Position numbers and translations under genes: made by a program. A stretch of 64,000 nt of DNA, taken from NCBI GenBank assembly GCA_011109175.1, contig RDEW01000005.1:1614324-1678323 (forward strand), in the 5' to 3' direction. The first letter of the stretch is position 1; every line of letters begins with the position of its first letter. This document shows, in pieces, positions 1-14,281 of the stretch. The notes beneath the pieces are model-generated. The model worked only from the letters and a program-made list of their open reading frames with translations. It had not been told where the DNA came from and ran no database searches. The DNA comes from Dicyema japonicum (lineage: Eukaryota; Dicyemida; Rhombozoa; Dicyemidae).

Positions 1-184
1 TAGAAGGAATACAATCATTTACTTGAGGTCCTTCTGAGCCATTACTCCTTGATAACAGATCACAGTTGCCTGGTGGGAATAACCAATTAAAATAAAATTT
101 TTAGTCTGCGACTCAAAAAATTGTTGATCGAGTTTCTGATACCTCTCTACTCATACCTATTTATCGTACTCTCAGTCTGTCTGT

Positions 185-1361
185 CCAACATTGAAGCAAC
201 TAGCAGAAAGGATAGTAAAAAGGGTACTAGTACATTTGGCCGACAATTCAATGAGACAATGCCATATAATGGAGACGTGAGCTGAAAGGAAAATGCAAAA
301 GGCTGAGTAAGAACTGTTGACGAAGAACTTAATGGAACTATGACACCACACGAACATCCACCAAATACAGGACGTTTACATGCGCTGAAATACGATAAAG
401 AAGAGAGCGAGAGATTCTGAAGAAACTACATCCACAGTTATCCAAAATTTTTTAAGCACATACCCTATTGATGCTACTTGTGCGCTACCCAAAAAAACCC
501 TTGCACGTACTGTTGGACGACAGCGTACAAATCAAATACAAGACGGTAATGTTCTAACTGATGAACTTAAAAGTACTCTCAGAGGAGATGATTTTGTGCT
601 ACACGATAGTGATGGATGGCTTATATTAACAACAGCAAGAAACCTTGATCTTATGTCTATGAAAGAACATGTACGGTTTCATCAGTGTACGCTATTGCTC
701 GATAAAAATCTCAACAAATGTATGAACAAATATTTTCAACACTGAAAGAGAAAAGGCCACAATTGAATCCACTATCATTTACCATAGATTATGAGCGAGC
801 AGCGATCAATGCTATCAACAGAATTTTTCCAAATGCAAATGTGTATGGCTGCTACTTTGGGAAGTGTTTATGGCGAAAAATACAAAATCTAGGACTGCAG
901 ACATGGTATAATGACCCAGCAAATGCAAACTTAATTAAAAGTATTCAAGCACTGGCATTGAGAGTTTCCGAGTGCTCCTTGAAACTATAGATGACGAGAC
1001 TGATGACGTGTTGGGAGATTTTCTGACCTATTTTGAGACAACATGGATCGGAGCCTTGCAACGTGGAAGGAGAAGAAGACCATTGTTTAGTTTAGAAATA
1101 TGGAATGTACACGACAGGCAGGCAGAAGGCCTCCCAAGGACTACGAATTCACTTGAAGGATGGCACAGATCTTTTTCACAAAGAGTGTCTATAAAACATC
1201 CAACCGTTTGTAGGCTTGTTGCAAAAATACGAAAAGAACAGTCAGAATGGGAGCTCAGTAGAACAAGTGATGGCCGGAATAACAATGAGACAAGTAAAGA
1301 AGTACCAGGATGTGAACAAAAGGATAAATTATTGAAAAATATGATGAATACACTCCAGTAG
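185..1361 (+). pseudogene. FLYWCH / MULE-type transposase relic
   Basis: Decayed DNA-transposon gene. About 200-350 recalls a FLYWCH zinc finger (GKCKRL followed by PHEHPP, giving the C and H-x-H ligands). From 389 the frame continues with GDDFVLHDSDGW, then switches at about 718 to the MULE transposase core (LSFTIDYERAAINAI, a D-x-E block, and WRKIQNLGLQ). It switches again near 965 into TYFETTWIGALQRGRRR and LPRTTNSLEGWHRSF, the usual C-terminal signature of animal FLYWCH/MULE proteins. Stops at 386-388 and about 988 and at least two frameshifts, plus loss of the segment that normally precedes the core, show it is dead. No terminal inverted repeats were recognised. Confidence 0.75.
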
Positions 1362-1551
1362 AATTTTTGAGTGCGTTTTTTCATAACCTTTAAGTAAATC
1401 TTACTGTTTTACCTACAGAACAATGAGTATTTATGTAACTTTTTAACTCATTTTATTTGATGTTTTTATCTTGAATTTTATCTCTGAATTTCAAAACAAT
1501 GTGCTAATAAAAAGTATGCCATATTTTTCTTAGTTATTTGTGCTAAATTTC

Positions 1552-1645
1552 CTGTAAGCTAAATGTCTGTAGCGGCTAAATGTCTGTAGGCCAAATGTCT
1601 GGACACCAGTAAAAAGTACGGCGCAAGGGGAACCTTAAGTATTCA
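1552..1645 (+). repeat. Tandem AAATGTCTG motifs joined to a LINE-F 3' tail
   Basis: Three near-copies of a motif around AAATGTCTG lie at 1559-1602. The sequence TACGGCGCAAGGGGAACCTT follows at 1617-1636. The latter matches the last codons of LINE-F relics at 7629-7655 and, inverted, at 12727-12750 and 47455-47480. It is a very short 3' remnant of that LINE. Confidence 0.5.
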
Positions 1646-1759
1646 TTTATGGAAAACACGGTAGTGCTAACTAACTCAAATCGATAAATTAACACTATTA
1701 TGTAGTTTCCATGGAAATTATTACTAATTGTGTTGTACGCAAATAAAATAGATTTGGAT

Positions 1760-2311
<552 letters not shown>

Positions 2312-3580
2312 TTTTTTATCGTTCTATCTCTAATAATTATTTTTTTAGTTGAAAATTAAGGTCACGTGTAAGTCAGAAGTTAATTTAGAAACAAATTTAT
2401 ATGTGTTTTGACCAGTGACTCATTTGGTGTTCTCCGCTAGTAACTCTGCTTATAACACATTTCTCTGTGACATTTTTTCCACAAATTGGGGGTGTATCTC
2501 AAAAAATAAAGGCGGTGCCTAGGAATCTTGTTATGCAACTCAATTGACATATGTTGCTTTAACATTTAAAAGGAACATGGTTGAAACCGCTGAGAAAACA
2601 TCTAGTTTGTCGAATCAATGGGAACTTGTAAATTGCTATTCTGGGAAGTTCTCCTGTGTTCCTGTAAGTCAGAAGTTATTTATTTCCTGTGTTCCTATGG
2701 ATATTGTTAGTTAAATGCACTCACCCGTTACCCATAAGCGTATGAATACTTAGGGTTCCGCTTGTTGCCCTGCTCTTCACTATCCATTCTACTAGTAACT
2801 TTCCTCTTCCACCCATAAGGTCTCCCGTTTATTGTTCGAAGACAGTCCTCTGACTTTGAAAGTTGCAATTGTAAACGGGGTAGAATAGACAGGCTGAGTG
2901 CGATAAAGACAAATATTATTCGAGAGGAGTCAACCACTCAACCAACCAAGAAGAGTAAAAAAAGTTAATAAAAATTGAAAATTTATTACAAGACCTTATC
3001 TGAATTCAAAAGAAGATAACGCTGTATAGCGTTTTGGAGAGGTGTATGGCGTGAAAGAGGTGAATGTTGTTGATGAGTGAATCACTTGTGTGAAAAATAC
3101 AATACCGGATTTACAGACGACTTCATTAAAGGAGTGATAAAATGATGTGAATGCGACAGAATTTATAAGTTAAGACCCTTTTCACCTGGCGGACATCATT
3201 TCATTCTTAGGGACCAGATTTTTCATAATGTAATCATCACCAGTAGATTTCGTCAGGAGGAGGTAATCATTGCAAGGAAAATAAAAAGACTGTTGATCAC
3301 TTGGCCTGAGTTCACAACGAATTGATCATGTGCGTACATTTGCATTTTCGCGGAATGTACAGTGTTAAAGAGGCGAAAGGGTTGAAGGGCCACTCAGTTA
3401 ATATATTTAACACACAATGTTCAGAATTAAATGGATAGGCTAAGAAGACATTATAAACCCGAAATTTTGAACAAAAGACTTCTTGGAGGATCATCTGAAA
3501 CTACACGTATAGGATAATGGTTGCTGTTTCTGGGGATCGTCCCTATGCGTCAGAAAATCTGGAGAAATATTTATTGAGTT
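2312..3580. other. No gene seen
   Basis: AT-rich 3' flank of PDE6D followed by unremarkable sequence. The only oddity is the string GTAAGTCAGAAGTTA, present at about 2365 and again at about 2663. No protein homology was recognised in any frame. Confidence 0.5.
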
Positions 3581-3584
3581 GGTT

Positions 3585-3932
3585 TTAATGGAAAATTCAA
3601 GATCATGTTTACCTACTAACGGGTCCCACGAGGATCTCCTCTGCCTCCAATTATATTTAATTTGTTGCTACACGATATGCCTACAATTGTGGACTTGTAT
3701 TCTATGCGGACGATTTCATTATTGTCGCAGTAGTTGCCGCAGTGGTCCAGTCACATCTTCAACAGGTTTTTTACTGACTATCCCCCATTTTACTGCAAAT
3801 GGGAGGTTCAAAGATGAACTTGAGCTATTTCCTGGCGATATCAACCTCCCATCTACGAGATGTCAAAGGATCATCAGCATCAATTTTGACACATTAAAAA
3901 CATTTACTCGTCACGCTGATGTTTTCAAATAA
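3585..3932 (+). pseudogene. LINE-E reverse transcriptase fragment
   Basis: Fragment of a non-LTR reverse transcriptase. A run like GSPRGSPLPPIIFNLLLHDM can be read across frame breaks, followed by FYADDFIIVA at about 3700 (the YADD active-site motif). GRFKDELELFPGDINLPSTR follows, matching RRFKDGLELFLE in the LINE-E copy at 40440. Frameshifts and stops make it inactive. Confidence 0.7.
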
Positions 3933-3935
3933 TAA

Positions 3936-4835
3936 GGCTATTTTTCGTGAGGTTATTTTTTATAATTGCAAAAAATAAAACACCTCACTTTTCTGATGAA
4001 CTGTTTTCTCGTGGCAGAAATTTCTTGGAGTTGATTTTTCATTTAAATTTAAACAAGTTCTTTCTCGAATGATACAATGGTTGGTGATATCTTGTCCCAG
4101 ACAGTCCATGCCTTATAAGCAAGGCAACATAAGTCAATAGAGTCAATTTTGATTCAGAGTTAGACTATAGTCTAAAAATAATGATTAATTTAAAAAAATG
4201 TCAAAAAAAGGTTTCTATAAATAGATTTTTAGGTCAATTAGGTCAACTTTTTAGATTTTTAGGTCAATTTTTAAATAAATTTAAATAATATAATTAAATC
4301 ATAATTTTAAGCATCAAAATAGATTTAAAATAATCGGCGTGACATTTGTCTTATTGCAACAAATCTTTAACTAAATTATACATATGCCTAAAAATAAGCC
4401 TTCCGATTTTAAAAAAGCTAAAAATATTTGTGACAAATAACCCAAAGAGTTTTCAATTACACAGAATGGAATGCTTTTTTGTAAATTATGTTTTACCCGT
4501 AACTTGCAAGAAACAATTTTTTGTGGACAAACACAGGGAAACACAGAAGCACTCTTCACGAATAAATACATCCACAAATAAAAAACAATTGAATATTGTT
4601 AAAATGATTTCTTCAAAAATTTTTCAATTTTTAAAATTTTAAGATCAATTCAATTGAATTTTTAAGGGCAATTTTTATTTTTTTAAGTCAATAAAAATGT
4701 TGCCCTACTTATAAGTCTCCAGTTAGATAAATCGACTGATATAACCCTCATTAGCATGAGACCAGGCATCCAAAATCTTGTAATAAACGTGCAGGACTAA
4801 AAGTAACGTTGATTTTGCATCATGATCTGGAATTC
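3936..4835. other. Very AT-rich spacer
   Basis: Extremely A/T-rich, with repeated TTTTTAGGTCAATTTTTA-like strings at about 4220-4280 and 4640-4680. The open frames here are low-complexity chance frames with no family resemblance. Confidence 0.5.
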
Positions 4836-4838
4836 TGG

Positions 4839-4951
4839 AGTCGTCTAGGGAATCGGATTTCTACACGAACAGAGATCCCCATGAGCGCTGCTGGTTATTT
4901 GAGCGAATTTGCCATCCTGAGAGGGAATAACTACGCAGTCAGGCGGCCGCT
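4839..4951 (-). repeat. Repeat C copy (foldable repeat)
   Basis: Inverted copy of a repeat also present at 27836, 35110, 35695, 42448 and 45410. Shared landmarks are CTGACTGCGT, ATTCCCTCTCAGGATGG, CAGCAGCGCTCATGGGGATC and CCGATTCCCTAGACGACTC. The central part can pair with itself. Confidence 0.65.
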
Positions 4952-4975
4952 GTATGATCTCTTTATTTATTTTAT

Positions 4976-5190
4976 ATAAATCCCAGATCACCGAGAAAGA
5001 AAGACAGAAAACAAACAGTTAAGTGATTCCAGTTCCCGCAATCAATTTTGCCATCAAATGTCTGTGGTCTTCCATTGTCCCCACTACCGTAAGAAAAAAC
5101 CTTCTCTCATTCCTGTAGAGGAATCCGATTGAAGAGAGAACTTTTGTACCAATCGGTTTTCTTTTGCTTTGGATATGAACAGGGGAAGCG
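4976..5190 (-). repeat. SINE-B copy, 5'-truncated
   Basis: The complement strand carries the SINE-B tail: GGAATCACTTAACTG, a C/T run, then GGTGATCTGGGATTTA and a TAA-rich end at about 4976-5035. The body beyond 5050 is diverged and the tRNA-like head is not recognisable. Confidence 0.5.
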
Positions 5191-5199
5191 GATTTTTAC

Positions 5200-6560
5200 C
5201 TTCTCACGGATCCTGATCCAGAAATACGAGTCTTAGCTTCCGAGTGTGGAGTGACTGATGATCCAGTATGAGGGCCCAACCAACATACGAATGGTCGTTC
5301 GACACTGAAAATTAGTTAAAATAAAATTCAATATTAAAAATTAGGACTGTCCAGATTTTTTTCCAAATTTAGGGGTTCTCAGAGAAAAGGTTGAGAAACG
5401 CAGTTATAACATCATGACTACTTGCCAATCAACTTACTCCTTCACCCTCGAAATTCAGCATTACAAAATATTTGAGATTATTTGTTATAATTCCCTTCCT
5501 TTCTATCCCACGTGGACCATGTTATACAGAAGGTCAAGTGAAAATTAACATTGGACACAAAAACACTCCAAAAATAATATTCAAACAATTCATCAGTACT
5601 ACTCCGACTATTCTAGTTCTACTTGAGTCTCCTACTCAAATCTAAAAATAAAGGACTCAAATGTGGGCTTATGATCAATTATTGGTTGTAACCTGCATAC
5701 GCCTATAAATCACCTACATTGGAAATCTCATATCTTTCCAATGGAAGATCACTTATGCTACGAAATCTACAATTCCTCGTCACTCCTACAACCTAACCGA
5801 ACAAAACGGGAAATCACATAAAAATCCTTTATATGGTCATGGACAGCAGCTAGATGCTAAAAAATTCCTTTTCCATCTCAAAAAAGCCTGCCATGAAGAT
5901 AGAGATTTCGTGTAAACCAAGCCCATTCGTTGCTTAAAGGGGAACGAGTTCCTATATGACCCTCCTGTTCCACTAGACGACTCGGAAGCAACTCTTGAAG
6001 AATAGTATCGCAAATCATCTCGGGACAGTTTCGCATCTGAAATGTATCTAAATTTTGGTTCTCTTCAAATGACCACTTTTGTGAAATTATAAATCAAGAT
6101 GACCACCAATGATTCTAAAGGAGTTAGTGAGGGTCCATCAATCTCAGTAGGACACTTGACGGCAATTGGCCTGACCTTCATGTTAGTGAGGTAGAGATAA
6201 CTGAATAATATTAAAATCAGAAATATAGACATTTTTGAAACCGTGAAGGCAATATTTTAGATTAAAATTAAGCGGAGGTGAAGGATAAGATGCTAAATAC
6301 TCATCTAAGAAGATTAACTTCCAAGGATTAGTACAAATAAGTACAAAAGATACGTCTCAAAATTATTTATTGGATTTGCTAATCCTGCTAGACTAGAGAG
6401 CAATTAAAGTTGAATTAATAACTTGATGTTCTAAGAATTTTAGAAGACATTTTACTTTCGGACTCCTGGTTTAATAATAATACTGCACTTTACGAAGAGA
6501 CATGTTATGTGACATGTTGGACTCATCACCTGTCATTAAATCATTTTGCCTGTCATTAGT
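5200..6560. other. No gene seen
   Basis: No recognisable protein in any frame. A possible hAT-like end reading GGTTGAGAAACGCAG lies at about 5388-5402. CTAGACGACTCGGAA at about 5974 recalls the end of repeat C. Confidence 0.4.
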
Positions 6561-6569
6561 GATAAAATT

Positions 6570-7330
6570 AATCATAAATCAATTAAAATTATTTATCAAA
6601 CAATAAGCAAAAGTAATTCTTTCATCAACCTCTATTGCCTGTATGGGTGTGTTCACGTCGCTGCACACCCCACATTCAGAGACCACCTTAGGTTGACATT
6701 CCATGCTGTCTTCCTCATCAATACACTGCCTTTCTTCAGCTTGCATACTCTCTAAGTCTTCCATAACACTAGCGTTTGTATATAAGCTTTGACCCTCTCC
6801 TCCAGGGCATCAGGTGACCTTTGAAGAATCTGGGGACAATTCCATCTCAGGTGATGACCACAAGGATTATTTTCACCTTTCCATGATAGATAATCTCAAG
6901 TTTGTCCTCCAGTAAGTCATACTTGTGGAACTTTTCTACCTCGACCTGATTGAGGCAGTTTTGCGAAGTGATCCCAATTTCAACAAGAGTAATCGTATTT
7001 TTTTGTATTATCATAAACGAAAATGTCGTGTTTGTCATTCGTTACAGCCGTATCCTACTGATCGTCGTATCTACACGAATCTCCACAAATTCATTTGCGA
7101 CAACAGATTGTACTGTATGGGTTGTACGACAACAGTTCTTAGTTTTTTTATTCCATATTGACGGCAGAGATGGAGATGTAAACTCTGACCACTTTGCTAT
7201 GCCGCCTGAGAAATGAGTTATTCAGCATTCTTCCACACATAGTTGCAAGGTGATCGACGGTTTTCTTTGCTGAGTTTCAATCTCCGCACTTATTATATAA
7301 ATCAATAATAATAACTTTATTATATTTAAT
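6570..7330 (-). pseudogene. LINE-H C-terminal relic
   Basis: Minus-strand remnant of the region downstream of the reverse transcriptase in a non-LTR element. Readable pieces in order are VVANEFVEIRVD, ITLVEIGITSQNCLNQVEVE, FHKYDLLEDKLEIIYHGKVK, a VVIT-x-DGIV block with a stop in place of the expected Trp, and LESMQAEERQCIDEEDSMEC. This order matches the nuclease-like C-terminal region of R2/R4-type and related LINEs, where a xxVDI-x-(V/I)P block is followed by KYxDL. A second relic of the same group lies at 42810-43060. Frame changes and stops mark it as dead. Confidence 0.55.
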
Positions 7331-7499
7331 TATTTTTTCTTGCACGACACTATTTTTGATTTTCCTAAAAGCTGTTTAATCTGAGTATATAAATTATTAA
7401 TATTAACCTCAAAACACGAAAAGCACGAAAAAGACATGTGTGTAATAGAGCCACGTCACCAGCTCAACCAAAATAGGTTCTACACAAGGTTCTACACAA

Positions 7500-7655
7500 G
7501 GACCTGACCAATGTAGGACGAAAGCTGAAAACTGGAGATGATCTGGATACGCTCGGAATAACTGCCTGTAATCGCGGAGCATGGAGGAAGTTGGTCAAGA
7601 GAATTGTGGAAAAAAATAACCTGAAAAAATACGGCACAAGCGGAACCTTAATTAA
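7500..7655 (+). pseudogene. LINE-F 3' end fragment
   Basis: Reads as NVGRKLKTGDDLDTLGITAC and GAWRKLVKRIVEKNNLKKYG followed by SGTLIK and stop. It corresponds to the last 50 residues of the LINE-F relic at 47456 (MRLTSADDLDCLREL, GSWSKLTERM). It is a 5'-truncated insertion of about 150 bp. Confidence 0.65.
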
Positions 7656-7727
7656 ATAAATTACATTTTTGGTTCTTCGAAAGTGCTATTAATAATAATA
7701 ATGACCTCAAAGCTATGATAAATATTA

Positions 7728-8805
7728 GTAATTCCAACATGGCTTCAAGGAAGGATTATCAACAACCTCCTTCCTAACAACATTAATGAAGTTCATAACT
7801 GAAGGACACAAGAACAAGCCAAAACATAAAAATCGGTCATATGTACAATCGACATTCAAAAAGCATTCGACTCTGTCCCAAGGAAGATCCTCATACAAAA
7901 ATATTTTTGACAAAAATTGATGCACCACTAAAGTTATGGTTAGCAGATTTCTTAAGTGGACGCCGAGGGAAAGTGTCCGTCGGAAACAAGAGTTCCAGAT
8001 CGAGATTATTACCCAATGGTGTACCCCAGGGATCTCCTCTGTCACCAATCCTTTTAATTTGTTTTTGAATGATCTCCCGTACCTATGAATAATAATGACA
8101 TGCTACTTTCCTATGCCGATGACATAGTAGGACGTAAATGTCGAACATGCTAAAGACTACAAGGAATACTAAATAACATATTTGGATGGTTGTGCGAAAA
8201 TCGATTAAATGCATGTCCCGAAAAGTCAGCAGTCACTCTATTTACTAAGAATAGAAAGATGGGAACGCAAACAATTGATGTCACGTTAAATGGAGTACCT
8301 ATACCACAAAAGAAATCGCAGAAGATACTGGGAGTAACTTTTGATACTTTCCTCTGCTTCTCAGCCCATGTGGAATCCATCAACCTGTGCAAAGAAGATC
8401 AATTTTGTAAAAGCCTTCCTTTGGAACTGTGGAGGAATTTATCCGCCAGGTATCGGGACCCTCTACAACAGTATGTCGAGCCAACAATAGGCTATGCATG
8501 TGCTGCATGGGGATCTAACCTGTCGGCAACGAACCTAACAAAAATTCAAGAGATCCAGTCAAGAGCAATAAAATTACTGGAAAAATATACAGATAAAGAA
8601 ATTACCCCCAGAGCACTCGAGTTTATCATAGAAACAACTGGAGGCAATTTCAGAAGAGGAGGAAAAGACTCCCGTCCGTATAGAAAATGTGTGGGATCAC
8701 GGTCGGAGCATCGAGAAAAAATGGCCCGATTATTGAGAGATGCCGGGATCACCTGAATATTAGTTAGTGGTTAAGACGGTGTTTCTTTGGCTTAAATAAT
8801 AATAA
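7728..8805 (+). pseudogene. LINE-D, 5'-truncated non-LTR retrotransposon
   Basis: Begins inside the reverse transcriptase (QHGF-like start, then IDIQKAFDSVPRKIL read across a frame break). It continues with LWLADFLSGRRGK, LLPNGVPQGSPLSPIL, LSYADDIV, KSQKILGVTFDTFLCFSAHV and PTIGYACAAWGSNLSATNL. The frame ends at REKMARLLRDAGIT followed by a stop at 8754-8756. A short 3' UTR ends in an AATAAT run at about 8795-8808. The thumb region is fairly intact for about 180 codons, but frameshifts near 8045 and 8150 break the RT core. Jockey/CR1-like by motif order. Confidence 0.8.
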
Positions 8806-8871
8806 TAATCTCAGCTGGTTCTTCATAAGGAATCTCAAAACTGTAGAGCCTTAATGACGGATTCCATAATC

Positions 8872-9190
8872 CTTTACCATGCGAACCAAAAAATTAATAA
8901 TAAAAATACCTTATCTCCTACTTTAAAGTCATATTTTGACTGATGAACATACATTTGAATTATCTTCCATCTCCATCTCTTTTGCTGATTGAAAAGAAAC
9001 ATATCAAACTCTAACCACATTTTAATTAAAATAATAACTTTGTATTTGTTGGTTTCTTTCCAAATGGCATATTCATTGTAAACATCAATTACAGTTAAAA
9101 TCCATTTGTAGTCTTCATTTGAAGTACTCAAATTTTTGACATCACGTCTACTTGGAATCGTTCATTTGGTCTAGAAGCAATCAAATGACG
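8872..9190 (-). pseudogene. LTR-type integrase core relic
   Basis: The complement strand reads ERFQVDVM, then after a frame break NEDYKWILTVIDVYNEYAIW. This is the start of a retroviral-type integrase catalytic core, with QVD as first catalytic Asp block and VID. Near the end YDFKVGDKVFLL resembles the post-core region of Gypsy/Pao integrases. The segment between these blocks is deleted, and no LTR was recognised nearby. Confidence 0.55.
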
Positions 9191-9411
9191 CTTAAAGTCA
9201 GAAATAACTATATTAATTCTATACTTTAAGAAGAATGAAAACCTGCATATTGAACAATCTTTACAACGGCTTCAATAACTGGAGAAGCTCAACTCTTTCC
9301 ACAAAAAACAACCACGACTTCTCCTGAGCATCTACTGGCCAAAACGGATGGAATAAAGTGACTTGGGCGAAATGAAATGTAGGTAAAATATGTCACCAGT
9401 TCACAAGTCAC

Positions 9412-9690
9412 GTATTAGTTATAGCTCCTCCCAGGCAGGACACACACTTTATTTTAAGTAAAGAACAGTTATGAGGGAGAACCAAATAATGATCTTCACT
9501 TTTTTTATGTTGGGTCTGAGTCCTTTTGTAGATGATCCGGTTCCACAATGAGATGCTCACTGTTAACGGCGTCAAGCCAAAGCATTGTAGATGCGTGGAA
9601 CTTTCAGTCGGAATGTACAGCAGCGAGATTCGAAATAGGGGCAATCAGGCTTTTATCTCGGCACTCGTTGCACTGCACCACTTTCGGACT
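9412..9690 (-). repeat. SINE-A copy (tRNA-derived)
   Basis: Minus-strand copy of a tRNA-derived SINE also seen at 17090, 41755, 48965, 56852 and 60015. Shared core is GCTTGACG and the (C/G)CGGAACCGGATC box. The degenerate B-box is the complement of AGATTCGAAATAGGGG at about 9627-9642. The 3' part carries TTAAATAAAGTGTGTGTCCTG. Confidence 0.7.
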
Positions 9691-9972
9691 CCCGGTTTAA
9701 GCAGAAATACTAATTTAGTAATCGATAGAATCTATCACAGGAAAAATGAAAAAATCTCACAAATCTTGGTAAAATTCCTAGGAGACAACGTCCTTCCACG
9801 CTCACTGCGGGAGTGGTTACTAAAATTGATTTTCTTTACTAATCTACGGAAATTGTCTTAAACCACAAGTCCAATAAAAATTCCAATCGATGGACACAAA
9901 ATAATTTATTGACCAAAATACATAAAAACTTTATAAATTATTAAAAATGTTGCATTACGAAAAAAATAAGCC

Positions 9973-11973
<2,001 letters not shown>

Positions 11974-12820
11974 TAAATTTGGTTCTATTTTGAAGAATGA
12001 CCGTCGATAAAATTAATTATTGTTAAAGAAACATTAAAATTTAAATCAAGTTTATTAAATTTAAATTTATTGTAATTTTTTATTTTATTATTTTTAATTT
12101 TCATAAAGTTTTTTTCAAGATTACTTTTTCATTGTCTAAAATTTTAGCTTTTGTTAGGTATCTTTGGTTACTTTAAATTATCGAATCTATCGATTTTTAT
12201 GTAAACAAAAACTTCAAAAATTTTTTTGTTTAAAAATCGATATTAAATTTTTGTAATTTTAAACTTTATGCCCGCGAGACCCCACGCAACCAGATTAATT
12301 TGAGATTGTGGTTGCGCCATTCTCTACACGTATCAAGGCACAGATATACAAAGTATCAACATCTGTAACTTCATAAGTGTTTGCAACTTAAGCACATCTG
12401 ACGCATGAGAGTGTTGAGAACCCCCACTATATAGGGAAGAAAAAGATTAGTGCCACCTTTTGATGCTATCATACTATTAGGCAGGCCACTACTTGGGGTC
12501 ACCAGAAGAAATGAGAAGAGAAGCAACTACTAAAAGAAGCAAGGAAGTCACTTTGGTTACTTTTAACATGGGCATCATTACAAAACCTGTGATGGGTGGA
12601 AATCGTCCATGGGAATGCTTGGTGACTCTTAGCAGATGGTGCAGTCGGATAAAGAGCTTAATGTTAATTATTAGATTGTAAATTAATAGAATTGCGATCT
12701 TGATGACACATGAAAGAAATATAAAGTTAGTTAAGGTTCCCCTGTGCTGCGCTGACAACTCTATGAACCATTCTTATCCAAGGTCCCTTCTTTCTAACTA
12801 ATTTCCTCGTTGAAAAAACT
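11974..12820. other. 5' flank of aPKC and AT-rich spacer
   Basis: Strongly AT-rich upstream of aPKC (12000-12260), presumably holding its promoter, although no element could be identified. A short LINE-F tail, inverted, lies at about 12727-12750. The open frames at 12490-12760 show no homology. Confidence 0.4.
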
Positions 12821-13857
12821 ATAATATAGTATAACCTCCATTTGAGGCATTCATTTTGAAAAATTGCCCCCAAAAATGGAGGTCCGACATTTTCTTCATT
12901 TTTATAAAAAATTTAACAGTTTTAACATATTTTCCATTAATTTTATTGATAACTAATGTATTTTTTAATTGTGATAGTCTTGCACAGGGAAACAAACAGT
13001 GAATATTCTCCTCAAGGTTATTCATTGCTGTTATTGTGTCCAAATGTGGAAAGTTGCATTCAGTTTGGTCATGTGACTTGTCATCATTTTCTTCTTCATT
13101 TTCAGTAATTACATCAGCAATTATGGTGTCCAAATTTTCTTTCTCATTACAGTCGAACCTCGATTTGGAACAAAAATTAACACCAAAATAAATTTAATAA
13201 TTTAATTAATGCAAGAAAGTCTTAAAAATCATTATTTATTGAAAAATAATCATCAATTCTATTTCCATGTCAATAGTTTTTCTTCAAACTACAGAATAAA
13301 TTTTGTCTGAAGCAGTAAAAATCCTTTAACGAAAAATATCTAGAAGTGATTCTTCCAATTCATTAATTTTTCTTAAATTTTTCCAACCAGCCATTGGACC
13401 CTTTGAACGGCGAATAATTCGACACTTTTGCTACTTTAGAAGCAATATTTTTTAAAAAGTACAGGACACAAGAATAAATTTATTCCTTGTCTTGGTAAAA
13501 GCCTCTAAAACGATTTTATCCAATTTTTTAGATAAAGTATTAGGAGAGCATTGATTTTTTTAGAGAAAAGATGTTTGAACAGTTTCAGTATTAAAAAATT
13601 GAGAAAATTTTTTATACGTGATACAGCCCCTACAGCGCCTAAAAACTGAAATTACTAAACATAACCACAAGAATGCAAAAATTACACGAGGCTTCCAAAA
13701 TAAAATTTATATAATTAATTTTAATATTAATAGAAAATATGTATGTAAATTAAAAATCCAGTGCCCCACTTAGAGGTTCCGATAATTTCCAAATTTGGAA
13801 AATACCGCATAAAAATCATTTTCAAACTACCCCCAAAAATAGAGGTCATACTGTACT
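12821..13857 (-). mobile_element. pogo/Tigger-like DNA transposon relic
   Basis: The ends resemble each other inverted: TATAGTATAACCTCCATTT at 12825-12843 and, on the complement of 13828-13855, TACAGTATGACCTCTATTTT. Both start at a TA dinucleotide as expected for Tc1/mariner/pogo elements. Inside, the complement strand has an acidic open frame at 12819-13133 (VITENEEENDDKSHD, LDTITAMNNLEENIH) like the acidic C-terminal tail of pogo-type transposases. A further ACAGTCGAACCTCGATTT motif at 13145-13162 recalls Tigger ends and may mark a nested copy. Confidence 0.5.
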
Positions 13858-13859
13858 AC

Positions 13860-14280
13860 CTTTTAAATTATTTAAAGATAATCTCATGAATGGTAAAATT
13901 TGAGATTTTTAATTCATTTATTTATTGTTATTAAAAAATTTTAAGAGAGCTTAATTTAGGGAGTTTGAATGGCCATGCTGTTTCCTCTGATGATATCTAT
14001 CGAGATACGCTCTCGATACCATCCAGCGATATTAATTAACTAACAATTCCATTGTTCTCCCGTCGAGAAAGACGGTTCTTATCAAAGTCCCTTAATTTGA
14101 GTCAGAAGGAATTAGACGCATATATTAGGACATCCGATGCTTTTCTATTTCAATATTTTGAGTTTTCAATGTCTCCTACGTCCATTAAGAAAAAAGACGA
14201 TAGGTTATATCAACCTTGAAGAAATGAATACATTGAGTGCATTCTGGTGGTCCAGGGTAAGCAAAGAGATCCTTTATCAC
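13860..14280. other. No gene seen
   Basis: Short unannotated spacer between the pogo-like element and the LINE-A relic. No coding or repeat signal recognised. Confidence 0.4.
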
Positions 14281-14281
14281 T

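Noticed and set aside
4346-4642. 98-codon open frame
   Set aside because: Low-complexity A/T-rich sequence with a similar open frame on the opposite strand. No homology.
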